Below are positions 1 through 13,100 of a stretch of 64,000 nt of DNA, piece by piece. The DNA comes from Edolisoma coerulescens (taxonomy: Eukaryota > Chordata > Aves > Passeriformes > Campephagidae). Location of the stretch: contig VWZW01007674.1 of the NCBI GenBank assembly GCA_013397115.1, positions 558,001 through 622,000 of the forward strand, given 5' to 3'. Numbering within the stretch: position 1 is the first letter of the stretch; the number at the start of each line of letters is the position of its first letter. The translations under genes were made by a program, and so were the position numbers. Below the pieces are notes generated by a model. The model saw nothing but the letters and a program-made list of their open reading frames with translations, made no database searches and was not told where the DNA came from.

Positions 1-1520
1 CATAACTTGATTTTCATGTGACTTCTTGCCAGAGAGAAGTTCAATTATAAGAAAATTATACACTTGCATGAATGATAAGTTCATGGCACTCTTATAACTC
101 CTTTTGGTCTAGCAAGCCAGAAGACTGAAGGAAAGAAGGCAAGTCCAAGTGCAGAGCACACTAAAATAAAATGAACCTTCAGTATGAAGCCAGCTGATAA
201 ACAGCTGGCATCTGTGTCTTCAGCCAGTGGCATCTTAGATGAAATTATGTCTGTTCCTACTAAGTAGCTCCTACTCCATTTTACCCTTCATAAGTTTGTC
301 CATCAGCTGATGAGGTTTCTCAGTTTTGTCTGGTGCATCCAAAAGTGGAGAAACAGCTGGCAACTGCTGCAGCATCTGGAAAGCATCTGTGACAAAAATT
401 CCTAGAGGATTTTGAGGCGATAGCTGGTATGGCTATAATTTACTATAGGATGACACGGTTTTGAGATTGTTTTTAATATCCCCAAACTGACACTTTACAG
501 AATCTTTATGCTGCATGCTTGTGCTTAGGTTTGTTTGCTTCTCTGTTTTCTGTTAATTCTGCCTACACAAAGGAGAAAATCTTGATAAAACACTGGAGAA
601 GAATCCCAGAACACATGGTTCTACAGAAAGAACAGGACTAAGTTCTAGCAATATCCACCTTTTAGAGAGTTACTACTGTTCCAAAAACTGCAGGAAAAAT
701 ATAGCTTGTCCCTGCAATTATCTGCTTCCTTCGGGGTTGCATGTTCTATAGTTACTTGAGGAACATGTTTATATACTCTCCTGAAGGACCAAACTGGCTA
801 CTGCAGTAATATCTTTCTATGTGACTGCAACTGTCAGTACATTTTAATAAAGGAACAGTATAAAAAAATTTTATAAGGTGGAAGCACAAAAAATACAACT
901 TGCTTTTGTAAAACATTTAATATTGTAACAACAGGAAAATTATGACGAATTACAATTCTGCTTCAGTCTGGGTTTAAGGCCTGAATCTGAACTTCAGAAA
1001 CGTCATTTCCCCATGCCATTGTACATTTGGTTGCCATTAAAGCCTGCATAGACTGAGAACTCCGTTTCGATTTCTCCTAGATTTACACTCACTTTACTAA
1101 GGTAAAAAGCTGCAAAAGATGGAAGAAGAATGAGGCCACAGCATCGGTGTTGGTATTTGCCTATGTATTGAGGGATGTTTTCAAAAACTGTGAGGTTGAA
1201 AAGACAGGTATCAAATCAAATCAGTCCAGTGGGGAAACTTTTAATCATGGCTCCCACTGAACAAAACAGCAATACCATTGGGAATGACAAATTTGAATAA
1301 GTAAGGAAAGATGGCAAGAAAAGACTGAAAAGGGAACAGTAAATGGAACAGCACACAGCAGGGACTGTGTGTCTTTGAACAACAAAGGACTGGAAATTAC
1401 AAACTGAAAAATGGAGCCCAGTATCTACCAACCCCACAAAATAATGTACAAGGCATTTAGCACAAAAAGGTCCACAAAAGCAGGGTACAAATTTTCAGTA
1501 TTCTAAAAACACTTAAGATC
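1..1520. other. Intronic DNA, no recognised element
   Basis: AT-rich single-copy-looking sequence. The short open frames here resemble no known protein. No repeat family, RNA gene or regulatory block was recognised. Confidence 0.6.
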
Positions 1521-1881
1521 TATAGTAAAAAAAATTTACCAGGACCCTCAAGTCCTATGACCTGCCCCAGAAAGACAAAACTGGCATCACCAGTGTTCTA
1601 GGGCATGCAAAATTCCAAGGGATTTGTGGGGCAAATGTGCTTAGATCGTGTCAGGAGGAGTCCACAGTCCTAGAGATTCTTTGTCATCTACTGTCTTCTT
1701 GGTCTCCATCTTTGCTTTTCTCTGTAGCATGGGATATGGATCACCACCTGACACAATCTAAGCACATTTGCCCCACAAATCCCTTGGAATTTTGCATGCC
1801 CTAGAACACTGGTGATGCCAGTTTTGTCTTTCTGGGGCAGGTCATAGGACTTGAGGGTCCTGGTAAATTTTTTTTACTATA
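1521..1881. repeat. Near-perfect 135-bp inverted repeat with 91-bp spacer
   Basis: The left arm (1521-1655) is the reverse complement of the right arm (1747-1881) over all 135 bases with a single difference (C at 1647 facing A at 1755). The spacer is 1656-1746. The outer ends are tatagt followed by eight A on the left, and the mirror of that on the right. Pairing stops abruptly outside 1521/1881 and decays inside 1655/1747. No convincing target-site duplication or known transposon end is seen. Transcribed as part of DPF3 intron 1, it would form a long double-stranded hairpin. Confidence 0.95.
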
Positions 1882-2253
1882 TCTATTCTTTTTATATCAC
1901 AATGCATACAAGGGATGATCAGACCTCAAAAATGTATGTAAAGGCCCATTCCAAATGACAAAGCTGAAACATCATGGTAGAGGGAAGCAGGAAAAATCAG
2001 GTCAGGTACAACTCCATATCTGCCCAGATTTGGAAGCTTTGCGATGTAGCATTTGATTGCATCTTTACCAATAGGTTCCATCTTAAACTTGAGATTCAGG
2101 CACATCTGTTTTAACTGGGAAAAAAAGGCAGGAAGGGGACTAAGTCCAAGTCCAAGAAGCTTAACCCCTGACTTATGGGAAATAAGCCCTTTTTATCCTG
2201 ATAGTCCCACCTTTCTTCCTGTATTCCAGCTACCATCCACACCTGATATTTAA

Positions 2254-2349
2254 CAGAATCACAGAATGATTTCTGTTGGAGGGGACCTTAAAGACAATCT
2301 AGTTCCAATGCCCTACCATGGGCAGGGACACCTTCCACTAAAACAGGTT
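2254..2349 (-). mobile_element. CR1 LINE fragment, 3' end
   Basis: The left edge is the typical CR1 3' terminus in reverse complement (agaatcacagaatgattt). It is followed by the conserved CR1 segment ending near gggcagggacaccttccact. Only about 96 bp remain, as usual for 5'-truncated bird CR1 copies. Orientation is minus because the 3' terminus lies at the left. Confidence 0.9.
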
Positions 2350-5300
2350 ATTTTCATATTTTCCTCTTTCAAAGCAGTGAAGTATTTACAATATTTCCAA
2401 ATCAAACCACTCAAAAAATCATGAGTTGGGTCCTGTTTCTGAACTGGTAGATTATTTTAGGTGTAAATCTTTCTACAGCCAGCAGAGAAAGAAATTTCAG
2501 CAATAAAACTGGAAATTTCATGTAGTTCCCAGCTTCCAGGAGCTGGACTTGCTAAGAAAGTAACATATTTTGAAAGCATTAACAAAATCATTGTCAAATG
2601 CCTCGATAATAAAACCAGAATAATACTAGTATGTTAGACACTAGCACATATCTTAGCAAAAACTGGCAATTTGAGTTGAAGGAAACCTCTTTCTCCACCA
2701 GGAAGGTCTCCCTCAAATAAACCAGCTCTAGCTACAGTTTGTTTTTCTCTTATGAAGAAAATGGTCTTCCAGAAGAGGACTGATTCAGTTCCTGTGTACT
2801 TCAGAGTACTTTTGACTTACATCAGTGCAAAAGGAGAATCAGGACTCTTTGTACTCTTCTTCCTATAGCTCTGTAACAACAGAGGACATTTTAGAGGGAC
2901 TGACAAGACGTTTAAGAGAGTATACTGAAGGAGACAGTTTAGGCTACTAAAATTAAAGTAATTAATCAATCCAAAGGTAACGCTCATCATGTAACTTATG
3001 CCTTCACAGACTGTGAAACTTAAGTTTTGCAATCTGTTGCAGTCCCTTGGAGCTTGATTCTGTGTTGAATAAACCAGAAAAATAAACCATGGGCAGAGCT
3101 TGAAGCAGCATCAGGAACCCTTCCTGTATTTTATTCACCCCACTTTAATCCACCCATCATGCCCCAAAATTTGCTGACAAAGTTGAAGTGTCAGGACACA
3201 GCAGAAGTCCCATTCCACTACACCCTCCAATGACTTCCCCACAGCTACAGAGTCAAGACTGGATATAAAAATGGCTGCTCTTTTCTGAACAAAAATGGCT
3301 TCTCAATTTAGATCACAAGCATACCTTTGATTTCCCTTCTTCCTTTCTTGAAATCCCCCAGGTAGAGGGTCTGAAAAACGTGAGTCACTCCAAATAGTAA
3401 ATCTAATTGTTCCCAATTCTACCCCACAGAAAATCCATTTAATACCACAGGGCTAAACAAGGGTGGACTTCGTCCTACCTTTCTGCTATAGATAGCATTT
3501 TACTGTCACTGAGGGAATAAAATAATCATAAGAGCATAATGATAGCATGTGTTTTGCTAGCTGCTTGCTGTTCTTCACGTGGGGCAATCACTGGCAATTC
3601 TCAGATTTAATCTCTCCCCTTCCCCAACCATGCAGTTGATTACCGCTCTCATTCCCAGTTAAAAATCCTTGATCAGCGTAATACACATAAAGGAGTCTCT
3701 GACCCCAGCTAAGGGAACCACAAGAGATGACATTTGGTTCTTTGAGAGAGGAGTAGATAAAAAGGAAAAATGACAGCTGGAGTCAGGAGGAGCTAGTTAG
3801 TGGATTGCAGGCCCAGGAGGGTGCAGGGTGGGGGCCCACGAAAGAGAAACAATAAGAGACTGCAGCCAGACTGTTTCCTCTCCTTCCCTAAATCTCCTTT
3901 GAGTCTGTGAGAATGACTGCAGCAGATGTCAGGACCCACGGGTATTACTCCTTTCGCTTTCTTATCTCTTAAAAAAAAAGTAACCTAGAAAATACAAGAA
4001 ACATTGGAGAAAAAAGAAAAATGAACTAATATCTCTGCTTTGACATGTGGGAATGAATACAAAGGTGAGCACCACCTTGTAATGACCTGTGGTATGTAAA
4101 TGCACTGAAGCCAGCGGGAGGAATTTTTCTGGGTCTGGTCCAACAGGGGCAAACATTTACAGGATCTGACTGGGATTAACCTGTGGTTTCCACTTCAGGA
4201 TACAAAGGGGAAATACAATAAGCAAGCACAAGGCACGCAGCAGTTGTGAGGAACATCCCTGTGCTTCTCCAACACACACAACACAGCCAGAGCTGGCTTG
4301 CAATCACACCTGGCAAGCGCCTTGGTTCTGGGAACATCCCCAGAAAGCACTCAGAGTGTGTGTGTGGATGCGTGTGTGCTCATACCGGGGGGTGTTCCTC
4401 ACCATGCAGCACTGAACACACAAGAGTTCATCCATTTCTAAAACATCAAATCTGATTCGGCATTACTCAGGACACCAGACAGAAACCAGCAAATATTAGT
4501 CGAAGGCATTTTAGGCCAGATTCCCTTGAAGTCCATGGAATTACACCAGAGAGAAAGAGCCTGGCTGCTTAATATTTGTGGCTTGCCAAATTGTACATCT
4601 GTGTTGGTTCCTTTGTTTTGGAGACAAAATTCTACAAATTATCATTATGAAAGAGGTTAATTTTTCTTTTAGAGAGATCACATTCTCAAGGCATAGGAAG
4701 AAGTCCACTTCCATCCACTAAGTCTGTTTTACTCCATTCCACACACCCAGAGATGGACGCCATGCTTTTTCAGACTTGCAAATATGTAAAGGTGTACAGA
4801 CACTGATGATTTAAAATGCTTCACAGTAGAAGTCACTCCCTGTCACAGAAGAACCTAGCAATGACAAAGTTGGATGAGCCTTCAGATCTTTCCAAGATTC
4901 ATGTAAGGCATTTAAAAAGAAATATTCAAGTTGAAACCGTGTGTTTTGGCTTTGTGCATCAGGAGCAGGAGGAAGCCCGGGAACTGCAGAAGAGGAGACC
5001 AAGTTCTGATCACAGAACACACTGGTGTTCATTTACAGAAGAGAAGCTGCATGTACTCAAGGCACACTCATTGCTAGCAGAGAGGTTTTAATCCAGATTT
5101 TTCCAAAATCTGTAATCCCCTCCTTTATAACAATAGGTTTCAAAAACACAATCGTTGGGAGGTTTCCTATTTCATCGTTCTGGTAAACCCTCTCAAAGAG
5201 AAGGAAGTTGTGTGAAGTCCTGAAAAATAAAAAAAAAAAAAAACCAGCCCACTACTGTTTTACTTTGATGGGCTAGGCAGAAACCATCCCTCCAGATCAC

Positions 5301-8300
5301 TTATTTGACTCAAAAGTAAAAAGTAGTTTACAGCAAAATACACAGCAGCTAATCAAGAGGAACCTGCAGGTTAAAATACATCACCAGCTCTGAATATTAT
5401 TTATCTTGGAGGTGGCAAGAATAGAAAGCAAGCAACTGATGACACAGCTTCTCCACCAATTAGGAACCAACATTCATCTCCTGGGTACAGGAGCCGAGAT
5501 TTACTGGGCTCTTCAGCCTCTCCTTAATATCTCTCAGGCACCCAATAATATCCTCGGCACCTTGTCTAGCAAACACAACAGAAGACCCAGCACCAAACCC
5601 ACCGTACAACACTCAGCAGCAGTCTCCCACACCTGCACCTGCAGGGCAAAGACGAATCCTGCTACAGAAAAACGTGTGAGCACTCCAGTCAGGAACCACG
5701 TTAGTACATGTTTATGCGGTGCCTTGTGCAGCAGGGCCCAAACGCAGAGTGGAGCCCTTGGGCACAGGGTAGGTTTCTTCTTCTTTCCGAATTTAGGAAA
5801 AATCTTACAAGATAACAAAAGAGACTCAATTAATATGGTTTAGGAAAGAATAATTTATCTACTTTCTCTGTAAACACCAGTAACTCATTACTTGGTTTTC
5901 TTGTAATTTTCATCTGAAAGGCAAACCTGCTATGATGGGAATGAATTCAGCCAAAACAAAAAAAACAGGGCACCAGTGTAACTGGAAAAAGAGACCAACA
6001 GTCTGAGAAAGGGAAGTACTCAGCATGTACCATGGGAAGGAAAAAAATTTAAAATAAAAAAGGAAAGGCAAGGAAGAACACTAATTAATGACACAATGTG
6101 GATGCAGGAGAACACACAAAGATCCCCCCCACCTCACCCCTGCCATCCGTATGACAGTGCTGCTTTGTGGAACAGAACAATAGGTACATTATACTAACCT
6201 ATAATTATCCCAAGAAGAATGATAGCAAAGTCAAGGCATTACATGAACATTGGAATATTGGATACAATCCCATAAGAAGCAAGAGGGTAGAGGAGGAGCT
6301 TTAAAAAGAGATTGAAACCTTCCCAGCACAGAACATCAAAGACGAAATTTCATGTTCTCTTCACATTTATTTGGGTTTTTCTTTTATTTGATGTGATGAT
6401 TTAAACACAGTTCCCTTTTTCATGTATTTCTTGGCTTCTTTATGCTGCAATTGGTTCCAGCACTGTAACATCCTCCTTCAACAGCATGGTGGATTTGGCA
6501 CGAGCAGGAGCTCAGCCCAGTGCATGACTGCACCATGTGTATAAGCAGTAGGAGGTGAGAATGGTGGATGGAGACAAACGCCAGCTCCGGACAAAGAAAA
6601 GCAAAGGGGCTGGCGATTCAGTGAATGCATAATCCAGGGTTACCAAGGCACAAGGCACACAAGCATGCAATACCTGTGCTCCCATTCCAACCAGATAGCA
6701 GGGTTTGAAATACAGGAAGCTGTGAGGCACAACTCTACACCTGTTTAAAACGTGCCACTTGCCTTCGTAGAGTTATGCAATATTGGGAAAATACTGAAAT
6801 AAAGACTTGTGTGGGTTTTTTACTTCTTCTGTCTGTTTGTTTTTAAGAGACAGTATGTTGCATTAGAGACATCCTCGACCCAAAAAGAGTGGAGTAACCT
6901 ATCTATTCTGCAAAATCTGAATGTTCCTTCTTGACTTTTCTTTTAATACAGTAGTAACTATGACAAACTGGTGTAAACACCTGTATCACTTGGTCCATGG
7001 ACAAGGAAGGGGTATGCAAAAAAAGCAGATAAACATAAGCACTTCTTCCCTTGGTCATTCTAGGTGAACTCTGCTCCTCCCTGTAGATCCTACTGATTGA
7101 GCCCTTGCTTCCTCCAGAGAGAACGTCCGATCACTCCAGCACACTGTGTCTCCAAATAAGGAGCAAAGATTTTAAAAACCTCCTGAAAACACTGAAGATC
7201 AGCCCTTGTAGGATGTTGCCACATGACTTGTACTCAGCTGCACTCAAGCCTGCGTGTTCCTGCTGAAGGCCTCTTGCCTGCAGCATGGTCAGACACACTT
7301 TTGATGAGCTCCAGGGTGGTTCTGCGTTGTAGCAAGGAAATACCAATGCAAACAGTTATTAAAGGTATTTACAGCCCTGTAGTGACAGGCTACGTTGCAG
7401 GGTAACACTCAAGCACTGCTCCCTAATGGATTCAGACCTCATTATTGTGCAGTGTTGGAAAGGGAATACAGCAGCACCTATTTGACAAGAAGCAGGACAC
7501 CTCTGACCAGCCAGCTGATAGTGTTCAACCTCTGTGGGAAGAGCCTGGAGCTGTTGCTGAGTCCACATAGGCCCAGAATGGTTAGAGGCTGGGGCAAGGA
7601 CCAAACTTAGCAGAAACCGTGTGGCCCTGCAGCAGTGCAGGAAACAATCAGCAGTATCCCACCTCTGTGAGAGAAGGAATCCAGGCTCCTGTGAGGCTAA
7701 AAAGGCAAAGCGAACTGGAAGGGACTGTTTTGCATTGAGGTAAAAGTTCAATTTGCCCTGCTCAAGGGAGGAGCTCCCAGGCTGGAAATAACTTGGGACT
7801 GGGCTACTGGCTCTAAAGAAGTGAGGTCCTGTCCTTCAGCTGTGTGACCATCAGCCCTCTGTCTTTATAACTGGAGGTCAACTCCTGAGCCAGCCTACTG
7901 CGGGGGGACGTAAGAGTGGGGCTGAGCCTGAACTTGGCAGGCAGCCAGCAGAACCTGAAAGCTTTTGCACACCAAAAGCCTCCAGTATTGTAATTTTGGG
8001 AAAAGAAAGTAGGTGTATGCATTCTCTCTGCATATAACCCATTTGCAGCCCTGCTTGCAGCCACTGCCTAAAAGTCAGATCCCATGCTCCAGAAAATAGG
8101 AGCTTATTAAGCATTCTCCCACTCACTTTGCTAATGGGTCTCTAATCCCCTCTCATTTTCTGCTGCCCCAAACCAGAAGGGAGAGGAATGGAAAAGATAT
8201 GATGCATTCCTGTGCTTATCATGCCTCCTTACACCAAGCAGACAAAAGACAGTAACATCTGCAAGAAAGATAAGCCACTCTCTGTCTCCATTCAGCAGAG

Positions 8301-9919
8301 CGGGGACCTCTCTGTTCTTGCTAACAGGTGTTAATACAGCAGTGACCAAGAAGTGCTCTCAGTTGCACCACATTAAGAAGAGAATAATTATCATCACTCC
8401 ATTGACTTGGGAAGAATAGTTCCTGATGTCATGCTTCTGAAGGTGTGAGCAGAATCTGGCATACAAGCAATTACAGAAGTAATTTAGAGAAGACAGGAAT
8501 CATCCAAGACAGCCAAAACAACAGGGCAAAAATACAGCTTATTTAAAGAGAATGCTGGATAGGGCAGTGCTTGGCCCTTTTTTTCACTATAGAACAGATA
8601 ACATCAATAACTACAACCATTTTTATTTGGACACTATGTAATGGAAAACTTACCCTTGCCATTCACACTTCCCTCACTACAGACACCCAGCTGATCTCAT
8701 AGCCCTCCTCCCTCTGCCACATCCACACATACACAACTTGCTTCTCTGGGCAGAGCAGCAACTCATATTTCATCTGTACCACGGGCTTAATTTGTAACTC
8801 TGCCCACCGAGCGTTGTCAAAAAGCTGGAAAGGATACTGGAATGAAATCTATGCAGCTCTTTGGCCTTCTGAATTATTACAACTATGACACTTAAACCCA
8901 CTAATGTGCTAAGCATTTTCTGGCAAAGCTGGTGGGTTACTACGGTATTTTGGGAGGGGGCAGGAGCTTGAAAAGATGTCTTCCTTGGGGAGGAGAAGAA
9001 GGAAGGAGACAAAAATGTAAGAAAGTGAATTGCTCAGCAGTCTGATACTCAGAAAACTCCTCAAACTTGCTGTAACAAGGGTTACATTTCAAAGATCCAG
9101 AAACAGCTTCCCAGGACAGAAATAAACTTGTGTGTTCCTGCCAGGTGGATACACAGGACTGCCTTTTGATTAATGGCTTTTGATTTTCTAGAAGTACAAA
9201 TTCCCCTCCTCTTGCCCTGTTCTGACTTTAGTCAAAGCAATGTCTTGTAGGTTTATTCTCATGCTTTCCATTTTTTTCAGCAGAAATCACTCTATCTTTA
9301 CATCCTTTTTTGACTTAAATCAGATGAGAGCCCAAAAGGAAGCCAATCCAGAAGCAACACAGGCTTTTTTGTGTGGAAAACCTCCTGGTCTGAAAGTGCT
9401 GACCAACTGCTCGCCATTCCTACTAAAGCAGGGCAGGTTTTGCTGAGAAGCCTGGCAAGGCATGGGGAGTCTGTCAGAGCTGCAGGCAGGCATCTCCTGC
9501 AGGATGCCCCCACTTCTCATCATATCTCCTCTTGTAAGGACTTTTGTATGTTTCCTTCTCGCCCACTGTTCCTATACATTCTTATAAGAACCAGAATATT
9601 AAAGAAAAAGTGCTAAACTGTAGCAGTAAGGAACAGCCAGAAACAAAAGTACACCAAATACTACAGTATTTGACATCCACTCCACTCATCATGTGTAGTG
9701 CTGGAAGAAGGGAACATCTCTGGAACAAAATAGGTGCAGGCAGAAAGCCAGGGCTCACTCAAGTTTCATTAGTGAGGAGGACAGTTTTGCAAAGTAACAA
9801 AATTTCATGCTTAAAATTTTGTTATGGCCCATCTATTTGACCAAAAGGGAAGGTAAAAGTGCATTTGTTATATGACTGGTGGATAAAAAGAGATAAAATG
9901 TGTCTTCCTTGAGGAAGCT
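2350..9919. other. Intronic DNA, little recognised
   Basis: No exon or RNA gene was recognised. A 15-base A run (5229-5243) follows an AT-rich stretch, but nothing before it looks like a processed gene copy. At 4511-4560 there is a short segment resembling an old amniote dispersed repeat, reported under findings. The frame at 5406-5843 (145 aa) has no recognisable domain and is treated as chance. Confidence 0.55.
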
Positions 9920-10191
9920 AGTCTGTGGTGTGGGTTTCTTTACCCAATTAACAAGGGGCAGGAAGAGGGGCAATGGCTTCAAGTTGCACCAGGAAAGGTC
10001 TAGGTTGGATATTTGGAAAAAATTTTTTCCAGCAAAAGGGTTATCACGCAGTGGAACGGACTGCCCAGAAAAGTGGTTGAGTCACCATCCTTGGAGGTAT
10101 TTAAAAGACATGTAGATGTGGAACTCAGGTGCTGGGTTAACAGTTGGACTCAATGATCTTAACGGCCTTTTCCAACCTATATGATTCTATG
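9920..10191 (+). mobile_element. CR1 LINE fragment, 3' end
   Basis: The sequence follows the CR1 3' region in order: the ggcaatggcttcaagttgca segment, then aggtctaggttggatattt, a decayed lysine-rich block, a block resembling the tggaacaggctgccc segment, and the terminal ttttccaacctatatgattc at the right. It is truncated at the 5' side and somewhat diverged. Orientation is plus. Confidence 0.9.
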
Positions 10192-13100
10192 ACAGTCAAC
10201 ATTATGTGCAAGAGTAGTTTTTGACCTGAGAATATGTTAAAATAGTAAAACAGCACATAACTGATTAGTAGCACTGGAAATATACAGAAACACACTGAAG
10301 AGTCAGTCTTATTGCAAAACCAAGACCTCAGCTTTTTCTTTAAACCTAGCATGTTCTAGGGGACATAATGGTCTCTCTTTGCCCTCTTTAACAGAAACAG
10401 ATCTAAACAAAATTATTGCCCATGGGAACTTTTAGTAGGGAAAACCAGGAGTAAGCAGAAATGTCTGCTTAGCAGAGCTACAAGGAAGCAAGAGAGGAGC
10501 AAGTAGGCCCCTTCTCCAGACCTCTGTGCACTTCCATTGCTGTTACAATAGTCCCCATTTGAAATAAAATTAAACATCACCTCTTCATGCTCCTCAACAT
10601 CATCAATAAATTTTTCCTGCTGTCACTGTGGCTTGTTCTTCCCCTTCTGGAGGGTCTGGAGACTACATAGGGCCAAGGGGTATATACCAAAAAGAAGCAA
10701 ATGGCATTAAATTTCACTACTGAGACATTTCAGACCACATCCTGCTCTTGTTCTCCTGGCTGAGAGGCTGCTAGATCAATTGCTTTGTGCCATCTCCCTA
10801 TCATGCAGGTGCTACCTGATATAACCTACTTAAGGGTAGAGTTCCAGTGAAAGTCAACACTCCGCCACGTACATAAGGACAAGTATGCAACATTGAAGCC
10901 TGCTGAGCCCTATTTTTCATCACTGAAGGCTGCAGAACAAAATGTGCAGCACAATCCCAGCATTATGAAGTGGCAGTCCCAATTTCTGTAGAAAGGTCTG
11001 CACCAGGCCAGAGAAACTTGCTCACTTCCAGCCAAGTGTAAATGCTGCAAACTTTCTTGGTCAACACAGGCACCTGGTTTCAATCTACTAACACTGCCTG
11101 TCTCTATAAACCTCTCCTCCTGAGGGCTTTACTGAATTACAGGAGCCCCTTGAGGGATTTATCTGCTCTTCTGCTGATAGAGGAGCTGAAGGCATGGGGA
11201 GGACATGAACCATCTCCAAGCACAGGACCTGTGACATTACCTTCAACACCTGCACTATTTTAATCAACCAGACATGCTTTATCTGCTTCCTTGCCTACTA
11301 CATGGCTATTCTGTGCCACAGTCCCACAATCACTTAAAGACAGCAGTAGCTGGCACTGACCTTAAAATAAATGTCCTCTACCCTTCTCCTCCCACTGCTC
11401 CCATCATGTATCTGTCTTCCCCCTATGCCACACAAGCTCTCATATAATCACTAAATGTAAAAGAATGATGTAAAACAAATAAAAATGTTTTAAGTGCCGT
11501 GGGTTCTCTTGCCTTAACCACATCTGGTACAAGGAAAGGCTGTGGCAGGTTGGGACATAAGTCAGGAACTGCTGGCAGACAAGACTGCAGCACTGGCTAA
11601 AATCAGTTACGGACCTACACCATCAGTCAGCAAGTCCTGCACATCCTGCACTGATCCAGTCTTTTTCTTTCATATTTTGAAAGAGATGGAAGCAAGGAGG
11701 CTTTAGGAGTTGTCTCTTTTGTTTCAATGTATCTCAAGGATCTTCACCCTCACTCTCAGAAGTCATTAACTTGTTAACTTAGTCTCATTTTACTCTGTTA
11801 GCCCCTTCAAAATTTCTGCCATCCATGCTGCAAAACAAGTGTGATCATAGAGACACTCTGAACAGGACAAGACAGTTTTCCCAGGAACAGATTAGTCAAT
11901 ATTACTGTGCCCACTACCTTAGACTTTCCGTGAGGCCACAAAGTTCAACCTTTCTGCTATTTTTTCTTGCAGCGCTGTTACTCTACCCCTTTTTTCTCTC
12001 ATCCTGCACTACCAACCATACATCCTTCTATCTATCCACTGTGTCCAGTTCATCACTTTGTATGCAAGCAAGATATTACCGTACTTCCAAGAGCAAATAT
12101 AACGAAAACCATGGCTGGATCTCTGATGAAGGGACTACCCTTGACAGAAGCCCAGATGCGATTCTCTATTCACCTAGATGATACTGGGAAGGTGCACCAA
12201 TAGAAAAGCCTCCAAAGAAGGAAGAGGCAGTGTTTAGTGGGAGCATCACCTGAGAGACAGAACAGAAATTCCTTCAAAATGGATAGTCTGCACAACCCTG
12301 TCAACGGGAAGCACAATTACTCTTGTGCATTTGTCAACATATCAGCAAAAAAGCATGTCTCTTTCAAAAAGAACCATTCCTAAGAAACAGGCATAACCCT
12401 TGTGATATTGCTCATGCTGGATGCACCATAGCAGAATATGATGGAGCTCGACTCTGCATGTGCTCTGACTTTTTACCCCCTCTCTCCAACTTCGCACACT
12501 GCAGAATACCATTATACTAAATCCCAGTGGTGATTCAGAAAGAAAAATTTATGAACAGCGTATTCCATTTCAATTTATGTTGCTGCCAGTGGAGGCTACA
12601 TAGGCAAAACAAGGCTTATATAAAAAACTATGAAGGGAAATGACTTTGTCACATGTCCTCCAAGTGCCACCATGGCACATGGAGAGTCTGCCACTTCCCA
12701 CTTCATCCCCGAGGCCTTAGCCAGAAATTACCACCCTTACCACTAGCCAAGGGGCTTGTGCAAGCATTCCCTAACCATCAGTTGAGACGAACTCAAGTAA
12801 AGAGACTTACTGCTTAAATTATTTGTTTATGCTAATCTAAATGACTTTTTAAAGAGATATCTAAAAGGAGCTTAGGTGGAACACCAAGGGGATATTAACT
12901 TTCAGCAAAGAAGCAAAGGCAAGCTGAAGGAACAACTGCTTCAGCTGCACAACTGTACATGTATTGCCTTGGCCTACAGCCATGCAGCGTGATGCAGATA
13001 ACTACAGAGTCACATGGTCGGTTCAAGTGTAATGACTTCAGCTTTTCATCTAGCTATGATATGTAAACAGCGTGTCTATAAATAAATAAATATGCCTCTC

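Noticed and set aside
5229..5243. A15 after an aataaa-like sequence, as a processed pseudogene tail
   Set aside because: No gene-like sequence precedes it and no target-site duplication was seen; similar A or T runs occur at 18108, 27982 and 48236.
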